From: Verrucomicrobiota bacterium | GTDB taxonomy: Bacteria; Verrucomicrobiota; Verrucomicrobiia; Opitutales; Intestinicryptomonadaceae | Direction: 5' to 3' | Length of the DNA: 11,714 nt | NCBI GenBank assembly: GCA_003343565.1 | Contig: QALA01000042.1 | Location: forward strand, 1-11,714 | Shown here: piece by piece, positions 1 through 6,071 of the stretch | How the letters are laid out: the number at the start of each line of letters is the position of its first letter | Numbering within the stretch: position 1 is the stretch's first letter | The notes under the pieces: generated by a model | Told to the model about the DNA's origin: nothing | Seen by the model: the letters and a program-made list of their open reading frames with translations, nothing else | Database searches by the model: none | Position numbers and translations under genes: made by a program

Positions 1-133
1 CTGTTCGCATTTTTACAGGTTTTTTTCTGCTGGATTCAGCGCGGATTTTTTGAAGTGCCGGCATAGGATTTGCCGAGAACCGAAAAATCTGCGCGAATTT
101 TGTTAAAAAAATTATTCTGCGGGAAAAAATATA

Positions 134-161
134 TTGACAGCGGCATAGAGGTATCCACTAT
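134..161 (+). promoter_or_regulatory. Candidate sigma-70-type promoter for the ribosomal operon
   Basis: There is a perfect -35 box TTGACA at 134-139. A weak -10 box CACTAT lies at 156-161 after a 16-nt spacer; it keeps the important second A and last T. AT-rich DNA with two A-tracts sits just upstream. A second, weaker possibility is TTTACA at 170-175 with AATAAC at 194-199. Either would give a leader of roughly 160-200 nt before rplC, long enough for autoregulation. The call rests on motif match and position only. Confidence 0.4.
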
Positions 162-241
162 TGCCCTTCTTTACAGATTTTTTAAACGACAACAATAACG
201 CTAAAGCAGGTCTGAAAAGGGACTGATTTGCGATCATTGCG

Positions 242-264
242 CGGCCGGAAGGCTGCGCCGGCCG
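242..264 (+). promoter_or_regulatory. GC-rich hairpin in the operon leader
   Basis: CGGCCGG at 242-248 pairs perfectly with CCGGCCG at 258-264 across a 9-nt loop. No T-run follows, so it is not an obvious intrinsic terminator. Its place in the untranslated leader of a ribosomal-protein operon makes a regulatory role possible, such as a protein-binding or attenuation site. I do not recognise it as a known L4- or S10-leader family. Confidence 0.35.
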
Positions 265-314
265 TAGAGCTTGCTCCGCCGTAAAATGCGGGGCATGGCT
301 TCGGGGCCGGGATT

Positions 315-332
315 CGGGAGGAAATTTTCCCG
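315..332 (+). promoter_or_regulatory. Small hairpin enclosing a GGGAGG ribosome-binding-like motif
   Basis: CGGGA at 315-319 pairs with TCCCG at 328-332 around an 8-nt loop. The stem and loop contain GGGAGG (316-321), the best Shine-Dalgarno-like sequence before rplC. It lies about 46 nt ahead of the rplC ATG at 368, too far for direct use. It could serve a TTG at 338 only at a long spacing. It may be part of a folded regulatory leader or coincidental. Confidence 0.25.
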
Positions 333-367
333 CAAGATTGCAAGGCCGTTCCGCCTGCCGCTTAGAC

Positions 368-1009
368 ATGAGCAAAATACTGATAGGTAAAAAACTGGGC
401 ATGACCCAGATTTTTGACGAGGGCAACAACATGGTTGCCGTGACGGTCGTCGAGGCCGGTCCGTGCCCCGTCACCCAAGTAAAAACCGCTCAGAGCGACG
501 GATACGAAGCCGTGCAAATCGGCTTCGGCGCGCAGAAGGAACAGCGCGTCAGCAAGCCTTCGCTCGGGCATTTGAAAAAAGCCGGCGTTGCGCCCGTGCG
601 CAAATTGATGGAATTTCGCGTCGAAAACGCTTCGGAGTACAAGCCCGGCGACGTTTTGACGGTTTCGGCCTTTCAGGAGGGCCAGATTGTCGACATCATA
701 GGCACCACAAAGGGCCGCGGCTTTCAGGGCGTGATGAAGCGCTACAACTTTGCCGGCCAGCCCGAAACCCACGGCCACATGATGCACCGTCGTCCCGGTT
801 CCGTGGGTTGCCGCCAGACTCCCGGCCACATTTACAAGGGGCGCAAGATGCCCGGCCACATGGGGCAGGTGCGCCGCACTACGCAAAACCACCCGATAGT
901 GAAAATTTTGGAAGACAAAAATATTCTCCTTATAAAGGGCAGTCTTCCCGGCGCGAAGGGCGATTTTGTCGTCGTTCGCCCCGCAAAGAAGAGCAAGCAG
1001 TCTAAATAG
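368..1009 (+). CDS. rplC: 50S ribosomal protein L3
   Basis: L3 binds 23S rRNA early in 50S assembly and reaches toward the peptidyl-transferase centre. The 213-residue product begins with the family signature KILIGKKLGMTQIF. It carries the loop with GSVGCRQTPG (144-153) and YKGRKMPGHMG (156-166). Gln150 aligns with the glutamine that PrmB methylates in E. coli. I chose the ATG at 368 because the family starts right before this signature; a TTG at 338 would add ten unrelated residues. There is no clear Shine-Dalgarno sequence at the normal distance. It is the first gene of the cluster, 11 nt before rplD. Identity is certain; the start is likely. Confidence 0.97.
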   Translation: MSKILIGKKLGMTQIFDEGNNMVAVTVVEAGPCPVTQVKTAQSDGYEAVQIGFGAQKEQRVSKPSLGHLKKAGVAPVRKLMEFRVENASEYKPGDVLTVSAFQEGQIVDIIGTTKGRGFQGVMKRYNFAGQPETHGHMMHRRPGSVGCRQTPGHIYKGRKMPGHMGQVRRTTQNHPIVKILEDKNILLIKGSLPGAKGDFVVVRPAKKSKQSK

Positions 1010-1020
1010 GGAGCCGCACA

Positions 1021-1650
1021 ATGAAACTTAAAGTTTATACGAAAGACGGTTCGGAGTTTGTCGAGCAGGATTTTGACGCCATTCCCAAATTTGAAGGCGA
1101 CAAGGGCGTGTTCGCGCTCAAGGAAACTTTGGTCGCGTACCAGGCCAATGCCCGCCAGGGCAACGCCTCCACGCTCGATTACGGCGAAGTCAGCGGCACG
1201 TCCCGCAAGCCTTTCAAGCAGAAGGGCGGCGGCCGTTCGCGCCACGGAACGCTGAAGAGCCCCATTCACCGCGGAGGGGCGGTTGTGTTCGGCCCCAAGC
1301 CGCGCGATTGGTCGAAGAAGATAAACCGCAAGGTGAAGTCGCTTGCGTTCAACAGGGCGCTCTTTGACAAGTGTTCCGAGGACGGCATCTGCATCATCGA
1401 GCAGTTTGAAGCTCCGGAGCTCAAGACTAAGGCCGTTGACGCCATTTTGAAAAAGATAGTTCCCGAAGGCAAGGTTCTCCTGATAGACGACACTTTCGAC
1501 GACAACTTTATTAGGGCCAGCCGCAATATAAACCGCGTCAATTTTTGCGAGACTTCCATGTTGAGCGCGTTTGAGCTGGTCCGCTTTGAAAAGATAATCG
1601 TCAGCCGCAAGGGGTTTGACACGGTTTTGGTTCGCGCAAACAGGGGTTAA
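1021..1650 (+). CDS. rplD: 50S ribosomal protein L4
   Basis: L4 is an early-assembly 23S rRNA-binding protein whose extended loop lines the exit tunnel. In E. coli it also represses its own S10 operon. The 209 residues contain the tunnel-loop signature GGGRSRHGT (69-77), SPIHRGG (80-86) and VFGPKPR (89-95). The length is usual for the family. GGGAG at 1009-1013 overlaps the rplC stop and sits 7 nt before the ATG, which suggests coupled translation. Whether this L4 controls the leader upstream of rplC cannot be told from the sequence. Confidence 0.97.
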   Translation: MKLKVYTKDGSEFVEQDFDAIPKFEGDKGVFALKETLVAYQANARQGNASTLDYGEVSGTSRKPFKQKGGGRSRHGTLKSPIHRGGAVVFGPKPRDWSKKINRKVKSLAFNRALFDKCSEDGICIIEQFEAPELKTKAVDAILKKIVPEGKVLLIDDTFDDNFIRASRNINRVNFCETSMLSAFELVRFEKIIVSRKGFDTVLVRANRG

Positions 1651-1652
1651 TC

Positions 1653-1940
1653 ATGATTAATGCGGAAAAAATTATAAAGGGGTTTCGTGTGACCGAAAAG
1701 GCTACCGATTTGCAGGTTGCCAACAAGTATACGTTTGAGGTTTCGGACGATGCCAATGCGGTGTCGGTGGCCTGCGCGGTTGAGCGGGCGTTCAAAGTCA
1801 CCGTTGAGAAGGTGAACATCATGAACGCCAAGGGGAAGGTTAAGGTTTCCCGCATGCGCAAGGCTAATCCCGGCGTCAAGGGCAGAATGAAGAAGGCGAT
1901 AGTGACGCTCAAAAAAGGCGATACTATCCAGCTGGCATAG
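1653..1940 (+). CDS. rplW: 50S ribosomal protein L23
   Basis: L23 sits at the polypeptide tunnel exit, where trigger factor and SRP dock. The 95-residue product has the family layout: an N-terminal helix with IIKGFRVTEKAT (7-18), a YTFEVSDDAN strand (26-35), and a basic loop with GKVKVSRMRKANPG followed by the final strand. The start lies 2 nt after the rplD stop. Its ribosome-binding motif AGGGG (1642-1646) is inside the end of rplD, so the two are probably translationally coupled. Confidence 0.95.
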   Translation: MINAEKIIKGFRVTEKATDLQVANKYTFEVSDDANAVSVACAVERAFKVTVEKVNIMNAKGKVKVSRMRKANPGVKGRMKKAIVTLKKGDTIQLA

Positions 1941-1956
1941 TTAGGAGACAATTACG

Positions 1957-2802
1957 ATGGCTATTATTAAAAGAAGACCTTTGACTCCGGCGCAGAGATT
2001 TCTTGAACTCGCTCGCCACGAAGTTGACAACAAGCGTCCTGAACGCTCCCTTACGCAGAGCAAGCACAGGGCGCGCGGCCGCAACTGCTATGGGCGCATT
2101 ACCTCGCGCCGCCGCGGAGGCGGGCACAAGAAGCTTTATCGCGTGGTTGACTTCAAGCGCGACATTCTCGACGTTCCCGCGACGGTTGTCGCCATAGAGT
2201 ACGATCCGTATCGCTCGGCATATTTGGCTTTGGTCGTCTATGAGAGCGGCCAAAAACGCTACATCATAGCGCCCGACGGCCTCAAGAAGGGGGACAAGAT
2301 TCTTTCCACCAACCAGAAGCAGAGCGAATTTCCGGTCGGTTTGTGCATACCGCTGGAGCTGATTCCTCCGGCGATGAAGATTCACTCCATAGAAATGCAG
2401 CCCGGCAAGGGCGCGAAGGTCGCCCGCGGAGCGGGTGTCGGGGCGCAGCTGGTCGGCGTGGAGGGCAAGGTTGCCACGGTCAAGATGCCCAGCGGAGAGT
2501 TGCGCATGTTCAATGCGGCGTGCAGGGCGGTAATCGGGGTTGTCGGAAATTCCGAGCACCGCAACCAGAGTCTCGGCAAGGCGGGGCGTTCCCGTTGGCT
2601 GGGCAGGCGTCCGCGCGTGCGCGGCGTAGCGATGAATCCGGTCGACCACCCGATGGGCGGCGGCGAAGGCAAGACGAGCGGCGGCGGGCAGCCGGTTTCC
2701 CCGTGGGGGCAGCTGGCCAAGAGCTATCCGACCCGCACGAAGAGCAAGCCTTCAAACTCGATGATAATTACGCGCCGCAACGGCAAGAAGTTGAAGAAAT
2801 AA
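1957..2802 (+). CDS. rplB: 50S ribosomal protein L2
   Basis: L2 is a primary 23S rRNA-binding protein needed for subunit joining and peptidyl-transferase activity. The 281 residues show GRITSRRRGGGHKKLYR in the N-terminal part (about 46-62), then the OB-fold and SH3-like domains. The C-terminal tail has MNPVDHPMGGGEGK. The histidine at 231 corresponds to the functionally important E. coli His229. The second histidine of the usual DHPH is methionine here (Met233), a variant I associate with Bacteroidota and some PVC bacteria. The ribosome-binding site AGGAGA (1943-1948) is well placed, 8 nt before the ATG. Confidence 0.98.
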   Translation: MAIIKRRPLTPAQRFLELARHEVDNKRPERSLTQSKHRARGRNCYGRITSRRRGGGHKKLYRVVDFKRDILDVPATVVAIEYDPYRSAYLALVVYESGQKRYIIAPDGLKKGDKILSTNQKQSEFPVGLCIPLELIPPAMKIHSIEMQPGKGAKVARGAGVGAQLVGVEGKVATVKMPSGELRMFNAACRAVIGVVGNSEHRNQSLGKAGRSRWLGRRPRVRGVAMNPVDHPMGGGEGKTSGGGQPVSPWGQLAKSYPTRTKSKPSNSMIITRRNGKKLKK

Positions 2803-2820
2803 ACCATAGGAGATTCATAA

Positions 2821-3099
2821 ATGTCACGCTCAATTAAAAAAGGTCCGTTTGTTGATCCGAGTCTCCAGGACAAGATTGACGAAGCGCAAAAGACGAATTC
2901 GCATAAGCCCATTCAGACTTGGTCCCGCCGTTCGACTATCACTCCCGATTTTATCGGTTTGAATTTCAACGTGCACAACGGCAAGAAGTTTATGCCCGTT
3001 TATGTCACCGAGAACATGGTTGGGCACAAGCTTGGCGAATTTGCGGCGACCCGCTTCTTCAAGGGTCACCAGCCGCACACCAAGAAGGCTACGATGTAA
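2821..3099 (+). CDS. rpsS: 30S ribosomal protein S19
   Basis: S19 binds the 16S rRNA 3' domain in the 30S head with S13. The 92-residue product begins MSRSIKKGPFVD and contains TWSRRSTITPDFIG (33-46), VYVTENMVGHKLGEF and the end motif GHQPHTKK, all typical. The ribosome-binding site AGGAGA (2808-2813) lies 7 nt before the ATG. In nearly all bacteria rplV follows directly; here a 117-codon gene of another type starts 3 nt after the stop. Confidence 0.97.
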   Translation: MSRSIKKGPFVDPSLQDKIDEAQKTNSHKPIQTWSRRSTITPDFIGLNFNVHNGKKFMPVYVTENMVGHKLGEFAATRFFKGHQPHTKKATM

Positions 3100-3102
3100 A
3101 CC

Positions 3103-3456
3103 ATGTCAGGCCTCGTCAAAGTATCGGTTTTTTGCTGCGCGCTTTATGCGTCGCTGGCGCCTTGCTTTGCGGGCGCGCCGATATGGCCGCTCAAGAATGT
3201 GCCCAAGAATGCCTCGTATGCGAAGCGGATTAGGGTTGTTGCCGTCGATAGGGACGGTCCCGCCGAGATCGCGGCAATCAACACCGGTTCCGAGAGGAGG
3301 CTTCAGATAGGGGCGCCCTGCCGTTTTCGCAAGGGCGATTTGGAGCGCGCAAGGGCGGTGATTGTGGAGGCGAACGCCGGCAGGGCTGTGGCTTTGGTGC
3401 TTTCGGGCGGAAATGTCGAGCCCGGCGACGAGGTAGACATATTGTTGGCGAAATAA
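3103..3456 (+). CDS. Uncharacterised small exported protein inserted between rpsS and rplV
   Basis: I recognise no ribosomal or named family. The 117 residues begin with a likely Sec signal peptide: Lys6, a hydrophobic core at about 7-20 and a probable cleavage after Cys-Phe-Ala23. Pro26 makes a cut after Ala25 unlikely, and Pro20 before Cys21 argues against a lipobox. The remaining ~94 residues look all-beta: strands around RIRVVAVD (42-49) and PAEIAAIN (53-60), LQIG (67-70), ARAVIVEA (83-90), RAVALVLSGG (94-103), then VEPGDEV (105-111). The spacing recalls small beta-barrels of the 'GL.VGD...V.PGD.V' type seen in envelope proteins; this is inference. It starts 3 nt after rpsS without a clear Shine-Dalgarno, so it may depend on coupling to rpsS. 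Codon use (ATA Ile, AGG Arg) matches its neighbours, so recent transfer is unlikely. Confidence 0.8.
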   Translation: MSGLVKVSVFCCALYASLAPCFAGAPIWPLKNVPKNASYAKRIRVVAVDRDGPAEIAAINTGSERRLQIGAPCRFRKGDLERARAVIVEANAGRAVALVLSGGNVEPGDEVDILLAK

Positions 3457-3474
3457 TTTATAAAAGGAAATACA

Positions 3475-3810
3475 ATGGAAGTAAAGGCTTTAACAAAGTT
3501 TGCGCGCATGTCGGACAAGAAGGTGCGCGATGTGGCTCGCCAGTTGCGCGGGTTGAATGCGGCTGAGGCGCTTGAGATTCTCAAGCTTGTGCCCCGCAAG
3601 AGCGCTGCGCTGATAGCCAAGACTCTCGCCAGCGCGATTGCGAACGCCGAGAACAACAACGGGCTTTCTGCGGCCAATCTTAAGATCAAGAGCGCGGTGG
3701 TCAATCAGGGCGTGGCGTTCAGGCGTTTCCGCCCTGTGGCGCGCGGGAGCGCGCACCCGATAAGGAGGAGAACCAGCCACATTTCAATAGTCCTCAGCGA
3801 CGAGAAATAG
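3475..3810 (+). CDS. rplV: 50S ribosomal protein L22
   Basis: L22 binds all 23S domains; its long beta-hairpin lines the exit tunnel near L4, where macrolide-resistance mutations occur. The 111-residue product has the N-terminal helices with RMSDKKVRDVARQLRG (11-26) and AIANAENNNGL. The hairpin follows, with FRRFRPVARGSAHPIRRRTS (83-101), and it ends in ISIVLSDEK. Length is normal. AAGGAA (3464-3469) just ahead of the ATG is the ribosome-binding site, so this gene does not depend on the upstream insert for translation. Confidence 0.97.
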   Translation: MEVKALTKFARMSDKKVRDVARQLRGLNAAEALEILKLVPRKSAALIAKTLASAIANAENNNGLSAANLKIKSAVVNQGVAFRRFRPVARGSAHPIRRRTSHISIVLSDEK

Positions 3811-3829
3811 AAATTGAGAGGTAGATACA

Positions 3830-4462
3830 ATGGGTCAGAAAGTAAATCCGAAAGGTTTTCGTCTCGCGGTTCGTCGAGACTGGGAGTCGCGCTGGTTTGC
3901 GAACAAGGGCGACTATGCCAAATCCGTAAATGAGGACTATCGAATCCGCGAATTTATCCGCGAGAAGCTGAAGGCTGCGGCGGTTCCGCGCATATTTATA
4001 GAGCGCGCCGGGCAGAGAATTCGCGTCAAGATTTACACCGCGCGTCCGGGCGTGGTGATAGGGCAGAAGGGCGCGGCTCTTGAGGCTTTGAAGGCGGAGC
4101 TTTCCAAGTTCATAGGCAAGGACGTCCTGCTGGACATTCAGGAAATAAAGAAGCCGGATTTGGTGGCGTTTTTGGTTGCCGAGAGCGTCGCGCTTCAGCT
4201 GGAGCGCCGCATATCGTTCCGCCGCGCGATAAAGAAGGCGATAGCCACCTGCATGAGCATGGGGGCCGACGGCGTGAAGATTCAGGTTTCCGGGCGCTTG
4301 GGCGGCGCGGAAATCGCGCGCACCGAATGGCAGAGGAAGGGGCGCATACCGCTGCACACCCTCCGCGAGAACATCGACTACGGCTTTACCGAGGCCAACA
4401 CCGTTTACGGCAAAATCGGCGTCAAGTGCTGGCTCTGCCTGAAGTCGGAGGACAACATCTAA
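3830..4462 (+). CDS. rpsC: 30S ribosomal protein S3
   Basis: S3 sits in the 30S head at the mRNA entry channel and helps unwind mRNA. The 210-residue product starts MGQKVNPKGFRL, and the type II KH domain holds the RNA-binding loop GQKG (78-81). The C-terminal domain has SGRLGGAEIARTEW (154-167) and GRIPLHTLRENIDYG (171-185). It is shorter than E. coli S3 (233) because the basic tail after the last strand is missing. The end, KCWLCLKSEDNI, contains a CxxC (Cys200, Cys203) where most family members have aliphatic residues. GAGAGG precedes the start. Confidence 0.97.
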   Translation: MGQKVNPKGFRLAVRRDWESRWFANKGDYAKSVNEDYRIREFIREKLKAAAVPRIFIERAGQRIRVKIYTARPGVVIGQKGAALEALKAELSKFIGKDVLLDIQEIKKPDLVAFLVAESVALQLERRISFRRAIKKAIATCMSMGADGVKIQVSGRLGGAEIARTEWQRKGRIPLHTLRENIDYGFTEANTVYGKIGVKCWLCLKSEDNI

Positions 4463-4483
4463 TTTTAGGGGAAAGCACACGAT

Positions 4484-4912
4484 ATGGCAAACATACTTCC
4501 TGCAAAGACGAAATACCGCAAGGTCCACAAGGGCCGCAATCGCGGCATGGCAAAGGGGGGAGACACTATTGCTTTCGGCGATTTTGCGATTCAGGCCATA
4601 GAGCGCGGCAAGTGCTCGGCCTCCCAGCTTGAGGCGGCCCGCGTGGCCATCAACAGGCATTTCAAGCGCCGCGGCAAGCTTTGGATGCGCGTATTTCCCC
4701 AGAAGAGCGTCACCAAGAAGCCCGCGGAAACCCGCATGGGCAAGGGAAAGGGCGCGGTGGAATACTGGTGCGTTATAGTCAAGCCCGCAACGATACTTTT
4801 CGAGGCTTCCGGCATTCCGGAGAGCATGGCGCGCGAGGCCATGAGGCTGGCGGACGGCAAGCTGCCGTTCAAGTGCAGGTTTGTGGTTCGCGAAGGCGTT
4901 GAATCGATTTAA
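4484..4912 (+). CDS. rplP: 50S ribosomal protein L16
   Basis: L16 contacts the A-site tRNA region and organises late 50S assembly. The 142 residues begin with AKTKYRKVHKGRNRGMAKGG (7-26) and contain RGKLWMRVFPQKSVTKKP (63-80) and the loop ETRMGKGKGAVEYW (82-95). Arg84 corresponds to E. coli Arg81, the residue hydroxylated by YcfD/RoxA there; whether it is modified here is unknown. AGGGGAAAG lies in the 21-nt gap after rpsC. The stop codon overlaps the ribosome-binding site of rpmC. Confidence 0.97.
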   Translation: MANILPAKTKYRKVHKGRNRGMAKGGDTIAFGDFAIQAIERGKCSASQLEAARVAINRHFKRRGKLWMRVFPQKSVTKKPAETRMGKGKGAVEYWCVIVKPATILFEASGIPESMAREAMRLADGKLPFKCRFVVREGVESI

Positions 4913-4927
4913 GGAGACCGATTAACC

Positions 4928-5110
4928 ATGAAGGCCAAGGAAATTAGAGAACTTTCCGTTGAGGAGATTGAAAAGAAGCTGCGCGACATGCGCGAGGAGC
5001 TTTTGAATCTGAATATTCGCAAGGGCACGGGCGCCGTCGAGAACACGGCGCGCATCCGGCAGCTGCGCCGCGACATAGTTCGCTGCGAAACAATCAAGAG
5101 AGAGAAATAG
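4928..5110 (+). CDS. rpmC: 50S ribosomal protein L29
   Basis: L29 is a small helical-hairpin protein at the tunnel exit next to L23. The 60-residue product has the standard form: KAKEIRELSVEEIEKKLRDM (2-21) as the first helix and the family motif RIRQLRRDIVRCETI (42-56) in the second. The ribosome-binding site AAGGAG (4911-4916) overlaps the rplP stop codon, so the two genes are probably translated together. Confidence 0.95.
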   Translation: MKAKEIRELSVEEIEKKLRDMREELLNLNIRKGTGAVENTARIRQLRRDIVRCETIKREK

Positions 5111-5122
5111 AAGGCGATAAAA

Positions 5123-5413
5123 ATGTCCGAACAAGCACAAGCAAGAAAGGCGCGTAGGACCCTCGTCGGTGTTGTGACATCGCGGTCGGGAGACAAGAGC
5201 GTCAAGGTCGTATATTCGTACAAGGTGCCGCATCCGGCCTACCACAAGGAAATCAACCGCAAGACCGTCATTCATGTTCACGACGAGAAGAACGAGTGCG
5301 GATTGGGCGACAAGGTCGAGGTTATGGAGACGCGTCCCATCAGCAAGAACAAGAGGTTTCGCGTTGTGCGGATAGTCGAGAAGGCGCCGGAGGCGCTTTC
5401 CGCGGTCGAATAG
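5123..5413 (+). CDS. rpsQ: 30S ribosomal protein S17
   Basis: S17 is an OB-fold protein that binds the 16S 5' domain early in 30S assembly. The 96 residues include RRTLVGVVTSRSGDKSVKV (11-29), the YSYKVPHPAYHKEI segment and ETRPISKNKRFRVVRIVEK (69-87), all diagnostic. An acidic, alanine-rich end of about ten residues follows the core. A weak AAGG stands before the ATG, 12 nt after rpmC. Confidence 0.96.
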   Translation: MSEQAQARKARRTLVGVVTSRSGDKSVKVVYSYKVPHPAYHKEINRKTVIHVHDEKNECGLGDKVEVMETRPISKNKRFRVVRIVEKAPEALSAVE

Positions 5414-5425
5414 GAGGCACGAGTC

Positions 5426-5791
5426 ATGATACAGATGCAGACCAGACTGGTTGTTGCCGACAACACCGGAGCGAAGGAGGCGATGATGATTCGCCGTCTC
5501 GGACAGCTCAGCAGGACGGCTTCCGTCGGCGATATAATTGTCGTGGCGATAAAGTCCTCTTCGCCGGACGCCGCCGTAAAGAAGGGCACAGTGGCAAAGG
5601 CTGTGATAGTCAGGACAAAGGCGCCCATACGCCGTTCGGACGGTTCGTATTTGCGCTTTGACACCAATGCAGTCGTCATACTCGACGGCAACGGAAACCC
5701 GAAGGGCACGCGCATATTCGGGCCCGTGGCGCGCGAGTTGCGCGGCAAGAATTTCATGAAGATAATATCCCTTGCACCGGAGGTTCTCTAA
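5426..5791 (+). CDS. rplN: 50S ribosomal protein L14
   Basis: L14 lies at the subunit interface, forms bridge B8 and is the docking site of the silencing factor RsfS. The 121-residue product has the classic MIQMQTRLVVADNTGAKE start, GDIIVVAIK (35-43), KKGTVAKAVIVRTK (52-65) and RIFGPVARELR near the end. GGAGG lies 8 nt before the first ATG, supporting it over the internal Met4. The coding end also holds the rplX ribosome-binding site. Confidence 0.97.
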   Translation: MIQMQTRLVVADNTGAKEAMMIRRLGQLSRTASVGDIIVVAIKSSSPDAAVKKGTVAKAVIVRTKAPIRRSDGSYLRFDTNAVVILDGNGNPKGTRIFGPVARELRGKNFMKIISLAPEVL

Positions 5792-5792
5792 G

Positions 5793-6047
5793 ATGGCTAA
5801 GAGTTTTGTAAAGAAGGGCGACGAGGTTGTCGTAATCGCCGGTTCGTCGAAGGGTTCGCGCGGGAAGATACTCGCCGTATTTCCGAAGAAGGAGCGCGTC
5901 TTAGTCGAGGGCGTGAACGTGCGCAAGTTTTACGAGCGCAAGAGCGAAAAGAATCCCGACGGGGCTGCGGTAGAGCGCGAAGTTTCCATACACATTTCCA
6001 ACGTAATGCCTGCCGGGCGTTTTGATTCCAAGAGGAAGAAGGCGTAA
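5793..6047 (+). CDS. rplX: 50S ribosomal protein L24
   Basis: L24 starts 50S assembly by binding the 23S 5' domain. The 84-residue product carries a KOW motif in KKGDEVVVIAGSSKGSRGKI (7-26), then VEGVNVRKFYER (38-49) and a C-terminal ISNVMPAGRFDSKRKK. It is somewhat shorter than E. coli L24 (104), as in several other phyla. The start is the ATG 1 nt after the rplN stop. GGAGG (5779-5783) inside rplN is 9 nt away and fixes this choice; an in-frame TTG at 5772 lies upstream of that site and is rejected. Confidence 0.96.
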   Translation: MAKSFVKKGDEVVVIAGSSKGSRGKILAVFPKKERVLVEGVNVRKFYERKSEKNPDGAAVEREVSIHISNVMPAGRFDSKRKKA

Positions 6048-6071
6048 GCGGAAGGTTAGAAAACTAAGAAA

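Larger units (their letters stand above)
1..367. other. Non-coding region and 5' leader upstream of rplC
   Basis: No convincing gene lies here. Bases 1-130 are AT-rich, with A-tracts at 105-111 and 124-129 that could act as an UP element. From about 230 the DNA becomes GC-rich and rich in short inverted repeats. The forward reading frames from base 1 hit stops at about 66 and 105 and encode nothing recognisable. rpsJ, which starts the classical S10 operon, is not in this stretch, so rplC looks like the first gene of the transcript. The upstream gene is outside the window. Confidence 0.7.

Noticed and set aside
1..105. Tail of an upstream gene at the window edge
   Set aside because: Forward frames end at about 66 and 105 with no recognisable protein sequence and AT-rich, Phe-rich translations; no family match is visible.
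338..367. Upstream TTG start extending L3 by ten residues
   Set aside because: L3 proteins begin at the KILIGKKLGMTQIF signature, and the extra residues match nothing. The GGGAGG motif is about 16 nt from the TTG, too far, and is tied up in a hairpin.
5772..5792. Upstream TTG start for L24
   Set aside because: GGAGG at 5779-5783 lies downstream of the TTG and serves the ATG at 5793, which matches the family N-terminus.
3794..5926. Long minus-strand frames (288 and 334 codons) opposite rpsC and the rpmC-rplX region
   Set aside because: Both run across several conserved ribosomal genes on the other strand and show low-complexity, Arg/Leu/Ala-rich products; they are shadows.
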